Below are positions 48,235 through 58,872 of a DNA stretch of 64,000 nucleotides, one piece after another. Each line of letters opens with the position of its first letter. The stretch's first letter is position 1. This stretch comes from Oncomelania hupensis (Eukaryota; Mollusca; Gastropoda; Littorinimorpha; Pomatiopsidae). Made by a program: the position numbers and the translations under genes. The notes under the pieces were generated by a model. The model was not told where the DNA came from. It worked only from the letters and a program-made list of their open reading frames with translations, and searched no databases. The DNA is taken from NCBI GenBank assembly GCA_036898135.1, contig CM072521.1, positions 67,502,952-67,566,951 of the forward strand, read 5' to 3'.

Positions 48235-48719
48235 AAGTAAGTTTAAATTTGTGACCTCGGGTTAAACCAACGTCATTAAAATTTAAAAGCGAAAAGGGCT
48301 TAAAGGATCATACAAATTGCGCACAATTTAAAAAAATTTGATTAAATCACCCCGCTCTCTCCTATGCTCTAAACTGGGCAACCTTAGCGACTTCAGTCTC
48401 TCCTCCTGACATTCCACATATCTTCCTGGTGAATCTGCGCTGGACACCATCGATCAAGTCAACATGCTTCCTCAAATATGGGCATCAGATGGGGTTAGCG
48501 TACTCCAAGATGGGATGTATAAGAGCCTTAAACTAAGAGGGGGACCAGTATATCCTTGGATTTATTACGTATAGTTCTTACAGTTGTAAAAGAGGGGGAC
48601 CATTATATCCTTGGATTTATTACGTATAGTTCTTACAGTTGTTAAAGAGGGGGACCATTATATCCTTGGATTTATTACTTATAGTTCTTACAAATGCATT
48701 GCAAATTAGTTTTTTAAAA
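48235..48719. other. Spacer with short tandem duplication
   Basis: A block of about 60 bp around GGGGGACCATTATATCCTTG is repeated three times (48538-48690). No gene seen. Confidence 0.5.
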
Positions 48720-49289
48720 TAACTAACTGTATTGTTCTATTCTAGGATAATCTAATTGTAACTAAAAAATAAAATATAATAAACATTAACATCTATATAT
48801 TAATCGAGAAGTCGTTTTAGATCACGAAGGGCCGTTTTAGCCAACCAGCGGCTATGTTGTGAAGCTAGGTTTCAGCTTCACTTTGCTCGAATTTGTGCAG
48901 ATTACAGCTGAACTGTCCGTATAATTGCTTCCACGCAAGTTTTGCCATTCGCCGCTCGATCACGCGCTGCCGATACAACGATTATTTTCGATCGCAAAAC
49001 GGCTTTAGTTTGCATTTTACTGCCTCGAAAAACACTGCAAAACACATGTGTGAGACGGTATTTTTAGAATAGACCAACCAATCATTTTTGTCCTTCGCCC
49101 TGCCATCATTTCCGGATACCATTTCTACCAATGATTTCGTTTTGTTGTATTTTATTCCAAATCGCTTTTAATCGATCGGCGTTCGTTATATTGTTGTTTA
49201 ATGCAGTTTAAAGTTTATAACACTAATAAAATCGAGGGGTCACCATGTTTTATGATATAGGACCTAAAATAAGGCTGGAGAATTATAGC

Positions 49290-49359
49290 AGTCCGTGGAT
49301 CAATGGATAAGGTGTTTGCCTTTTAATAAAACGACCCGGGTTCGAATCTCGCTGAAGAT
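49290..49359 (+). pseudogene. tRNA-like sequence inside H1
   Basis: TGGATCAATGGATAAGG resembles an A box, GGGTTCGAATC is a good B box, and CTTTTAAT between them resembles a Lys(TTT) anticodon loop. Acceptor and T-stem pairing are imperfect, so it is a tRNA pseudogene or a SINE head captured by the Helitron. Confidence 0.45.
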
Positions 49360-49487
49360 ATATTTTTTTTGGTTGAAATTTAATAATACAGAGGGAGAGA
49401 GATAAAAGAGAGATGGAGGTATAGATAATAAAGAAAAAGAGAGGAGGAGAGGAAAATGAAAAACAAAACAGTGTGCAAGGAAAATGC

Positions 49488-49489
49488 AA

Positions 49490-49532
<43 letters not shown>

Positions 49533-49535
49533 AAA
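49488..49535. repeat. (AATA)n microsatellite
   Basis: About 12 copies of AATA. Confidence 0.95.
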
Positions 49536-49685
49536 TAAATTCATAGCACGGGTATTAATAACTGCTTCATATTAAAATTTTAATGCTTTTAAAAAAAATT
49601 AGGTATAGGTAGGTCTGTTTAAAAAAAAAGCATTTAGAAAATTACATTATAGTTTTATTGTAATTGTACGGGTAATAACTGCTAG

Positions 49686-51720
49686 TCTATATATTAATCG
49701 ACAAGCCGTTTTAGATCACGAGGGGCCTTTTTAGCCAACCAGCGGCTTTGTGGTGAAGCTAGGTTCGAGCTTCACTTTGCTCGAATTTGTGCAGATTACG
49801 GCTGAACTATCCGTATAGTTGCCATCATTTCCGGATACCATTTCTACCAAGGATTTCGTATTTTATTCCAAATCGCTTTTAATCCATCGGCGTTCGTTAT
49901 AGTGAGGCACATAAAAAGCAAGTAAAATGCCAAATAAATAAATTAATATATAAATAAAAAATAAAATCATAGCACGGGTATTAATAACTGCTTCATATTA
50001 TTTTTTTTTCATTTATCCATGATGCATGTACTTCTTAGAACACTTTACATCTTAGGCTTTTTAAAAAAAATTAGATATAGGTAGGTCTGTTAAAAAAAGG
50101 CATTTAGAAAATAACATAGTTTTATTGTAAATTTCATAGCATAATTAATTGTCATTCGATTCATCAGAAAAAAAATTAAATTAACAGCAAACATTACATT
50201 AAAAATAAATATTTAGAATATAAATTAAAACTGAATTGTTCCAAAATAAATATCTGTAGGGACTAAAGGTCCATATTTACATGGATTGTGCTTTTTTTTA
50301 TGATTGCCTCAATTTGGTATTTCATTGGTATGTATTATAATACAAAAAAAATTCTGTGCATGCAATGATAGCATTGCCTTATTGTTTTAATCACATGCAT
50401 GTGCAATAAATCAGTAATGCTGTTCTCCTCAATTAAATGGTTATTGTGTTTTATTACAATTATAAGTTTATCTTTAATTTGTGTCTCTTTTTAGTGATTC
50501 ACCACTGACAGTGCACTTCAGCCTTCCACTTCCAGAATCATAAACACAACAAAGATTATTATATCAAAGATACTTTTATACAATGTGAATAAAGTTTTGA
50601 GCTAATGTTAATTAAAAGTATCTTTGATATATATCTTAGTAGTGTTTATGATTATGGAAGTGGAAGGCTGAAGTGCACTGTCAGTGGTGAATCACTAAAA
50701 AGAGACATAGATTAAAGATAAACTTATAATTGTATTTTACTTTCAAAATACTTAGCAGTTCCTGTTGTCTTTACAATTTCTTCCACTTTCAGGCAATTGA
50801 TATATTTCCTACACAGTGTTCCCTCAACAACAACAAAATGAGAGTCCTTGGGACTCCCATGTATAAAATTTTAAGAGTCCTTGTGCAAATTTTGAGAGTC
50901 CCCTAATCGGAAAAAGAAATGTAAAAACAAGTCCAAGCCTCACTTTTTTCTTCTTTTGTTTTTACTCTGTTAAAGCGTCACATTAGTTATCCTAAACATA
51001 TAAAACCACAAATTTAAAACATGTATTAAATGTTTATTTAAGCCTAGATGGAATCAAAGAATGGATTCACGAAGATTTCTTCTGTTCAGTGAATGGATTG
51101 CTTGGAGGAAGTTTACAATGCGCTCGCATGCGATTTTTAAGGACAGCAATTCATGACACAATCTTTAATCGTCTGCAATGGCAGTCTCAGTTGGGTTCTG
51201 ATTCTGATTATGCCGTGAATTAGTTCGCCACTCGTTGGTAGTATTTTTGACTTCAGCGATTCGAAGAAAATGTGTGGCATGCAAATTTTTCTGCGTCATT
51301 TTTCATATTTTGTGCGTAATTGACGCACTACTGTGCATAATCGGGAACACTGCTACATGTAGTTATTCTACCAACACCACAACATAAACTATACACTATG
51401 TAGGCTACAATGGAACATTATAGTCTCACATAAATTTGACTTCACTCAGTGGTTGACAGCTTGGACACCCAAAGATAACCTATAACGGGCATAAAATCAG
51501 CAACACAACAAAGAAATATGATACTTTTAATTACACAACAATACAAGACAAATGAATTTTCGTGCTTTGCTCTTCTTCAGATTAAAAACAAACATAAAAT
51601 AACAAAATGCTGCAGAATGCACAAAAAAGTCACTTCCAGGAAAAAGTTTGAAACAGACATATAACATCAGGCCAGCAATTGGGTCATCAAAAATTTATTT
51701 GCACGGGTAATAACTGCTAG
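49686..51720 (+). mobile_element. Helitron-like element H2, abutting H1
   Basis: Starts TCTATATATTAATCGACAAG immediately after the CTAG of H1 and ends GCACGGGTAATAACTGCTAG followed by T. The 5' end shares about 50 bases with H1. It contains a foldback MITE (50456-50734) and otherwise unrecognised AT-rich DNA. Confidence 0.8.
50456..50734. mobile_element. Foldback MITE with about 120-bp inverted arms
   Basis: The arms start CAATTATAAGTTTATCTTTA and meet around a spacer of about 35 bases (50580-50614). They are flanked by TA on both sides. A TA target and long TIRs fit a Tc1/mariner-type MITE. Confidence 0.85.
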
Positions 51721-51914
51721 TTTAGTTACAAATTGTAAGATTGTTTTAATTTTTTTAGAAATCAGTACATGACATTTCATTATTTATGATTCAGAATAAG
51801 AAATGAATAATGCAAATATTTGATAATGTAGACAAAAATTACTGTTTTACCTTTGCTTGAACATATAATTTATATTGGATTCATTTGATGATTAAAAATT
51901 TTGTGTGTGTGCAG

Positions 51915-52005
51915 AGTTTTCGAAGCCATGCAGATGAGACAGAGAGTGAGCGTATCAGGCAAATTATACAAAGGGCCGTTGAGGATGCACTGGCTAGTGA
52001 AGAAG
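51915..52005 (+). pseudogene. LYRM9 pseudogene, exon 2 copy
   Basis: The splice acceptor and [20 protein letters not shown] match exon 2 of LYRM9. A 2-nt deletion (GATGCTGACTGG to GATGCACTGG) then shifts the frame, so DADWLVKK becomes DALASEEG. The exon is 91 instead of 93 nt. No copy of exon 1 was found upstream. Confidence 0.9.
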
Positions 52006-52090
52006 GTATTGACAATTCTGCTCACATTGATTGTCTATCTGTATTCACCAGCATGTTGCCACATTCAGTCCCCTCTACCCCATCTCCTGT

Positions 52091-52678
52091 TTACCCCCGT
52101 TGGAGTGCCGGGGGTTTCAGTATAAATAGTATCCCCACTTTCTGGAAATTTAGTGCTTTAAATTCCCACTGTTGCTATCTTCCTCATTTACTCTTTCCCA
52201 TTCCTGCTCTGTCCTATCACTCTGCTATACTATCTTCTTCTTCGCTAGATCAATGACCTACCTTTTTTCTTGAAAACTCTTCCTGGACAAGACTCCTTGT
52301 TTGTGTATGAGGTCTGTTGGATCAGCTTGGGAGTGTTGGACGCTTTCTGCTGGGTGGTCACTAGGGCTTCCTATGATGTTAGTATTTAGCAATGTAGGCA
52401 TTTTATATGTATGTGTTTTGTTGATAATTTATAATGATGTTTGTATTCTATTTTGTTTTTGTAACCGGGGGTTCGCGTAGTTGAGGTAAACCCTCAGCCG
52501 TCCCCTGCGTGGGATGTCTTTATTGTAAAGTGACTGGCCGGTGGAGGGCGTTCAATTTCCCACTAGGGTTGTTTCAGCAGATCTTTTATGCGGATCGGGG
52601 GTTGTCCGGTCCTGATTTGGCTCGGAAGAGTCCGCTGGACCTAAAGCAACAATAAATCAATCAATCAATCAATCAATC
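52091..52678 (+). mobile_element. R1 SINE-like element, full-length copy with empty site known
   Basis: 588 bp from TTACCCCCGTTGG to an (AATC)n tail. TCCTGT (with ATC ambiguous) flanks both sides, while copy A has it once (about 21651-21660, CTCACTCCTGTCAC). Near the 5' end is CAGTATAAATAG, a TATA-like box. No open frame of note and no clear tRNA, 5S or 7SL head. Other copies: 1-30, 9520-10302, 10440-10767, 32887-32968, 39252-39846, 41281-41865. Confidence 0.85.
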
Positions 52679-52744
52679 TCCTGTCACCCAGGATTGTGCC
52701 AAGTCGTCTGAGCGTCAAACAAAGAGCCTCATGCAGCAAGAGGG

Positions 52745-53960
52745 GTGGTTGGGGCAGCTTGAGTTAACACAAACAATGATACTGTATTGTACTAAAATTG
52801 AAGTGCAGTTAACACAAACAATGATACTGTATTTATACTGTATTGTACTAAAATTGAAGTGCAGTTAACACAAACAATGATACTGTATTGATACTGTATT
52901 GTACTAAAATTGAAGTGCAGTTAACACAAACAATGATACTGTATTGTACTGTATTGTACTAAAATTGAAGTGCCTCATGTAGCAAGAGGGGTGGTTGGGG
53001 CAGCTTGAGTTAGCACAAACATTGATACTGTATTGATACTGTATTGTACTAAAATTGAAGTGCAGTTAACACAAACAATGATACTGTATTGATACTGTAT
53101 TGTACTAAAATTGAAGTGCAGTTAACACAAACAATGATACTGTATTGATACTGTATTGTACTAAAATTGAAGTGCAGTTAACACAAACAATGATACTGTA
53201 TTGATACTGTATTGTACTAAAATTGAAGTGCAGTTAGCACAAACAATGATACTGTATTGATACTGTATTGTACTAACATTGAAGTGCAGTTAACACAAAC
53301 AATGATACTGTATTGATACTGTATTGTACTAAACTTGAAGTGCAGTTAACACAAACAATGATACTGTATTGATACTGTATTGTACTAAAATTTAAGTGCC
53401 TCATGCAGCAAGAGGGGTGGTTGGGGCAGCTTGAGTTAGCACAAACAATGATACTGTATTGATACTGTAATGTACTAAAATTGAAGTGCAGTTAACACAA
53501 ACAATGATACTGTATTGATACTGTATTATACTAAAATTGAAGTGCAGTTAACACAAACAATGATACTGTATTGATACTGTAATGTACTAAAATTGAAGTG
53601 CAGTTAACACAAACAATGATACTGTATTGATACTGTATTGTACTAAAATTGAAGTGCAGTTAACACAAACAATGATACTGTATTGTACTGTATTGTACTA
53701 AAATTGAAGTGCCTCATGTAGCAAGAGGGGTGGTTGGGGCAGCTTGAGTTAACACAAACAATGATACTGTATTGTACTGTATTGTACTAAAATTGAAGTG
53801 CCTCATGTAGCAAGAGGGGTGGTTGGGGCAGCTTGAGTTAGCACAAACAATGATACTGTATTGTACTGTATTGTACTAAAATTGAAGTGCCTCATGTAGC
53901 AAGAGGGGTGGTTGGGGCAGCTTGAGTTAACACAAACAATGATACTGTATCTGCCATGCC
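52745..53960. repeat. Minisatellite, about 56-bp unit (copy B)
   Basis: Same array as 21735-22300 and 27953-28270. Several units carry an inserted segment with GCAAGAGGGGTGGTTGGGGC, giving a higher-order pattern. Confidence 0.9.
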
Positions 53961-54040
53961 ATAAAATTGAAGTGGAAAAGTGCGAGAACAGAATGATGAA
54001 AAGAAATAAGTTAATAACTCTGCTTTTCTCTTTGTTTCAG

Positions 54041-54052
54041 TACGTCACATAG
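54041..54052 (+). pseudogene. LYRM9 pseudogene, exon 3 copy
   Basis: CTTTGTTTCAG then TAC GTC ACA TAG, identical to the terminal exon of LYRM9, but downstream of the frameshifted exon 2 copy. Confidence 0.8.
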
Positions 54053-54905
54053 TGTTTGATGGCATTATGTACCAAAGATGATCAGGCTGGGTGTGGGTAC
54101 ATGAACATGTAGTGTGACATCAGTCACAATGACCAACCCAACATCTCAAGCGAAAGTCGAAATGATCAACCCAAGAACTCATAGGTGACAAATATTCTAT
54201 TGTAGACTCCCTGAAGAAATGATAGATATTTTAAAGTAGGCTCTCTGAAGAAATGATAAATATTCTAATATAGACTCCCTGAAGAAATGCTGAGCTTGAA
54301 ACAATGGAGATCAATCTTTTACCAAGGATTTTCTGTTTACCGCCACAAAAGGTTTTATAACTGTTTACATGTCAATTGTTGTATTTATGTAGTATCCTGC
54401 AGTCAACTTTTATTCTGCTTATCTGTGGCTGGCTTTCCTAATACCTGTCTCCTTGACCTTTGTGGCCTGTTGGGGACACAGTTGAATGGTGCTGCTTGTA
54501 TCAGTTAATAAGTTGGTTGCGGCAATATTCACAACTTTCCGGCACCTCTCATAAAAACTCGTGGGTATCGCCATTATAAATTAAAACGAGGTTAGCATGA
54601 AACCAAGTTCCGGTCTAGCTTGTTTTGCTTTTATCAAAGCTTGATGCGTGACTTTTAAATATGGCAAATTGCTGAAAACGACGATTGTTAGAGCCAGAAA
54701 ACGAGTGGGATAAGTATAAAAACGGTGGAGGAAGTACATGCTCAGTGAAAGGATGCAAAAAACAATCGTAGAGGCCTGTATTTGTGGCGACTTCGGAGGT
54801 GCGTCGATCATCGACAGAAAGTGAAACAGGACCTGAAGACTCTTGTAGTTTTCCATAGCTTCGCCGTCGCAACCTTCACAAAACACGAAGTAACTGACTA
54901 TGTTA
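54053..54905 (+). other. Duplicated 3' flank plus unassigned insertion
   Basis: 54053-54527 matches copy A, including the 66-bp minisatellite remnant (54200-54292) and the empty site of the Harbinger-type element near 54440. 54528-54905 is sequence absent from copy A with no recognised gene. Confidence 0.65.
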
Positions 54906-55115
54906 GGCGAGCGTTGTGGCCAAGTGGGCTAAGGTGGGACTAACTTGCCTTTTCCACAAACCAGAAACCACTGGCGCCTGACAGGTGTGGGTTCAAGCCA
55001 GCATCTGGGCGTTATGTTTTTCCGAATATTTTTCAAAAATTCACAAATAATGTTAGGTAGGTAGGGTTTAGGCGAGCCACTGGCGATAGAAAGGGATAAT
55101 AAACTGCAGCAAAAA
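54906..55115 (+). mobile_element. tRNA-derived SINE (internally deleted)
   Basis: The A-box-like TGGCCAAGTGGGCTAAGG and B-box GGGTTCAAGCC lie in a head of about 75 bp, followed by GCGTTATG and the common tail GATAGAAAGGGATAATAAAC. The central core is missing. Confidence 0.78.
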
Positions 55116-55295
55116 AAATCAAAATATGTGAGGGTACGATACAGGTGGCCAGTGACACATGTTATTATTCTTGAATATTTGGAAATAACTCACTAAAACA
55201 CGCGGAGAAAAAAAACGGAAGTATGTTTCATTGAGGGGATTCCCGTTGGTGCATAGGATAGCAGAAAAGTGTGAATAAATGAGGGTGTTTGATAG

Positions 55296-55625
55296 CGAGC
55301 ATTGTGGCCAAATGGGCTAAGGCGGGACTAACTTGCCTTGTCCACAGGCCAGAAACCAATGGCGCCTGACAGGTGTGGGTTCGATCCAGCACCTGGGCGT
55401 TATGTTTCTCCGAACATTATTTACTTTCGACTCGGGCAACGTCTCGGGGGTTTTCTCCGGGTACTCCGGTTTGCTCCCCCAGCAAAATTTCAAAATCACA
55501 ACTAATGTTAGGTAGGTTGGGTTTGGGCGCGCCACAGGCTGCGACTACGCTTTCCACAGGGGAGGCGGCCCAGAATTTCCCTATGAAAAAAAGGACAATA
55601 AGGTAAATAAAAGTTTTAAAAAAAG
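55296..55625 (+). mobile_element. tRNA-derived SINE, full head and core
   Basis: A box TGGCCAAATGGGCTAAGG, B box GGGTTCGATCC, a core with TCTCCGGGTACTCCGGTTTG, then GCGCGCC and an A-rich end. Copy A reads across the site (TTTGATAGCCAGATG near 29930), so it inserted after the duplication. Confidence 0.82.
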
Positions 55626-56604
55626 TTCAAAAGATGTCAAGCTGGCTCACATCCTGAGCCTAGTTTGGTGTTATCATGTTGGGCCAAGGGCTATTTGCTG
55701 TGATATTCAGTGTGGTACCAATGCCAGTGATTGATGCCGACTTAATGAGGCTGCGAGAAATAAACGGGCAGTCTCAAGAATTAACATTTCTTTTTGTGAA
55801 TTTGTATGCCTGTGTGTGTGTATGCATGAGTGTGACAAGTAAATACATGCTTGTATGTGTGTGAAAGTGAGAGTGTTGCGTTACATGCTTGCTGATGTGT
55901 GTGTGACGCGTTAACATGTGTGTGTGTGCATTTGTTGGTATGTTTATATTATAGCACATAGGTTTTTGAAATCAGTGCTTTAATTTAAGGTATGTCAAGA
56001 CTGTCACACTGATGTTAAATTATAAGGCAAACCCCTGTTGTGACTGACTCATCAATATTCCTGTTGTTAGCTGGGATTTGAAAATGGCTGCTCGTTGCAA
56101 ACTGCATGTGCAGTTTGGATTTGAAAGTGGTTGCAAATTGCATGTGTATTTTTAATTTGAAAGTGTTTGCAAACTTCATGTGTAGTTTTAATTTGAAAGT
56201 GGTTGCAAACTTCATGTGCAAATAAATGAATGATAATTTATTAAGTGCACACAAATATCCATGCACCAACCCAAAATGTCAAAAGCAAAATTTGTAGTTT
56301 TTATTTACAATTGTTGGATTATAACATTTTATTGATTAATTTATAAATTTATTCTAAAACAGGATGCCATCCAGGTCAAGTTTTTATTTGTTTATTGATA
56401 TTTGTAAATCAACTCATGCAACATGACAATCGGGAAGGACCTTTCCCAACAGATGAACATTTGTTGATCGATATATTTTGAAATAACAGTCAGCAAAAGT
56501 GGCAATTTTATCTGCTCCATCTGAAATAGTTACATTTTCTTGGGCTGTGACAAAATTTCATTTAAAATACTGTCGCTGCAGCTATATTTCATGCACAACA
56601 GTAT

Positions 56605-58142
56605 TGTCACGTGGGGTTTATGGGCTCTGCACAATGGAATTATGGACCCTCACGTATATTCGGTGGGAACTGCTAGTAAGTCACCCTATGAATTACTTTA
56701 ATAAATTTATTTGTTTAGCTCGTTCCGTGTTAAGGTTGGGGTACAGAAATAGATAGAAAAATGGTAAAAGAATACTGTCACACTAGCTTTCACACGGCTA
56801 TGAATCATAAGTAGTCCAGCCACTGGATAACAGTTAAAATCACACATTTATTTCTTCTACTCTATACAAGATTCTCTAAGTACTAATCTAACTTAAAATG
56901 TCTCAGTCACTGCTAATAGTTCGATCGCTGATAGTCTAGGCAGCTGTTATATCTTCATCGGGCACTTTCTATTCGAATTCATGTAGATTTGGACTACTGT
57001 GGTCCGTTTTACAGTTTCTGAAGAGTTGGACTACTGTGGTCCTGTTATAATCAGTTTAAGTGCACCTTCGTGTTATGCACTTAACTCATGAGTGGGGGTT
57101 CGAAGTCCTTCTGTGAGGTAGCTTCTGGTCCACCTGTGTCGTTGTGTAGTTGGGTTCCCTTGCCACGCTGTGGGGTCTGACAGGGAGTTTTCCGGGTCGC
57201 TCTTTCCGTCTTGTGCGGTAGAGGATACTCCGCCAACTAGTCGTTTCTGTGGAGTGGTGCGCCCAGGATAGCTCGGGGTAGCTCGGGATAGCTCGCCTGC
57301 TCGTCTGTAATATAAGAGACGAAATTCTGCACAACCCTGAATAATCGGTTTGTGCAGAGCGTCTCACTGAAAGCCAAAGTAGCCCTCAGTGATAGCTCCA
57401 CATCTCTATACATAAGCGACGAACATTCTGCTACTTCCGGGTTCCACTGGAATCTCACTCTAAATTCCTATTCATACATGAATATCAATCGTGTCTAACT
57501 ATACACATACAGAATTAATAATAATATAAACATTCAGTGGTACAGCCACTGGTCTGCAAACATACATATAAGTTAAACAACAGTGGTTCCGTACGGGATA
57601 CAACATGGCGGCGCAACCGGTCGTGTTTCACCTCGTGGTAGGCTCTTCCGCGTGGTCCCGCAAATTCGGATTAATAATTCACATTTATGCATAGCAAATT
57701 CCACAAACATAATTTCAACAATAATATAAATATATCACGATGAAACAGAAGGGTGTTCATTTACCTGTTTGACAAGTTCAGGCCCGTTGTGACTTGATAG
57801 AATTCTATGCTTCTAAGTCCTGCTTCCTGGTCTAAGTGTGTAGAGATTTCTCTAGCTATCTAGCTGTTCACACTTCGGTGTATTCCTCCCAACTGACCAA
57901 AACTGTGCGTGGTTTGGACCCAGTCAAACTGGCTCCAACCACTTTGCCTAAGCTCTCCCATTGGTTCCAACGGTCCGATTCAAAACTTAAGTGCTGACGT
58001 CACTGCGCTGTGTGTGTGGCTCAGGCTCGCAGTGTGCTGTAATTTAATTGCTGCTGTGTAATAGACGGACTCTCTACTATTACAAAGACTACACAATGCT
58101 AAATAGTCAACAAGCAGAGTTAATACTAGCCAGTTCGCGACA
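56605..58142 (-). repeat. LTR of element 2 (3' LTR on the - strand)
   Basis: 1538 bp, long for Ty3/gypsy. One single-base indel against the other LTR was seen (CTCTATAC versus CTTATAC). Open frames inside it are not considered genes. Confidence 0.95.
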
Positions 58143-58154
58143 GGCTCCCTCAAC
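58143..58154 (-). promoter_or_regulatory. Polypurine tract of element 2
   Basis: Read on the - strand, TTGAGGGAGCC lies directly before the 3' LTR. Confidence 0.6.
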
Positions 58155-58309
58155 TGAAAAAAGGCGATGACTACTGGATTCGACCTTTTTCTACTACAGA
58201 GCCTAGTTTAACACTGCACTATCCTAGGGTCCTATTTACACACTAGTTAAGTTGCTCTACCTGAGCTGCAATGCTGTGCCAGGTAGCTATGGACACTAGT
58301 GACAGGGTA

Positions 58310-58872
58310 TTACTGGGCGGGGACGAATTCTGGTGCTGTGGCCCTTAGTTGTGTTGGGTGGGCGACAGCTGCTGTGTCCTCCACGAGATGGCGACTGAGG
58401 TAGTCGGCTCCGTGGTTTTCCTTGCCGGGGATGTACTCGATTTGGAATGAGTATGCCTGAAGGGTGAGTGCCCATCTCATCAGGCGAGAGTTCAAAGACT
58501 TGGAGGCTGCCAGGAACGATAGTGGTTGATGGTCCACCTGAACTGTGAAGTGGGTCCCATACAGGTAGAGTTGAAACTTCTGTATGGCCCAGACTAGTCC
58601 AAGGCATTCTTTCTCCGACGTGGCGTAGTGGGTCTCGGCGGGTCTCAATTTTCTGCTGGCGTAGGCGACAGGGAATAGCGTCTCTGCATTCTTGGGGTCG
58701 CGCTGTAGCAGTACTGCTCCGAGGCCTAAGTCGCTTGCGTCGGTGCGAAGAACGAATGGCTGAGTCAAATCGGGTAGGTGGAGTACTGGCGCCGATGTCA
58801 TTCTGTCCTTGAGTGTTTGGAATGCTGTCTCGCATTCCGCTGTCCAAACTACTTTGTCCGGGGCGATTTTCC
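58310..58872 (-). pseudogene. Connection and RNase H domain of element 2, joined to integrase by deletion
   Basis: On the - strand: VVWTAECETAFQTLKDRM (connection), then RNase H with RTDASDLG, SEKECLGLVWA, QVDHQPL and GADYLSR, ending at a stop at 58310. It is in a different frame from the integrase, with which it is fused near 58860-58880. In element 1 about 1 kb of spacer and RT occupies the equivalent place. The RNase H itself is intact and keeps its catalytic residues. Confidence 0.88.

Larger units (their letters stand above)
48792..49685 (+). mobile_element. Helitron-like element H1
   Basis: Starts TCTATATATTAATCGAGAAG and ends ACGGGTAATAACTGCTAG. The preceding base is A. Together with H2 it interrupts the duplicated sequence exactly between A and T (copy A reads AACATTTAG there). 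TC...CTAG ends, AT target and no duplication are the Helitron pattern. No Rep/helicase is present, so it is non-autonomous. Confidence 0.82.

Noticed and set aside
57086..57458. Open frames repeated at 57086-57458 and 62713-63085
   Set aside because: They lie in the two LTRs of element 2, are short, overlap in different frames and match no family.
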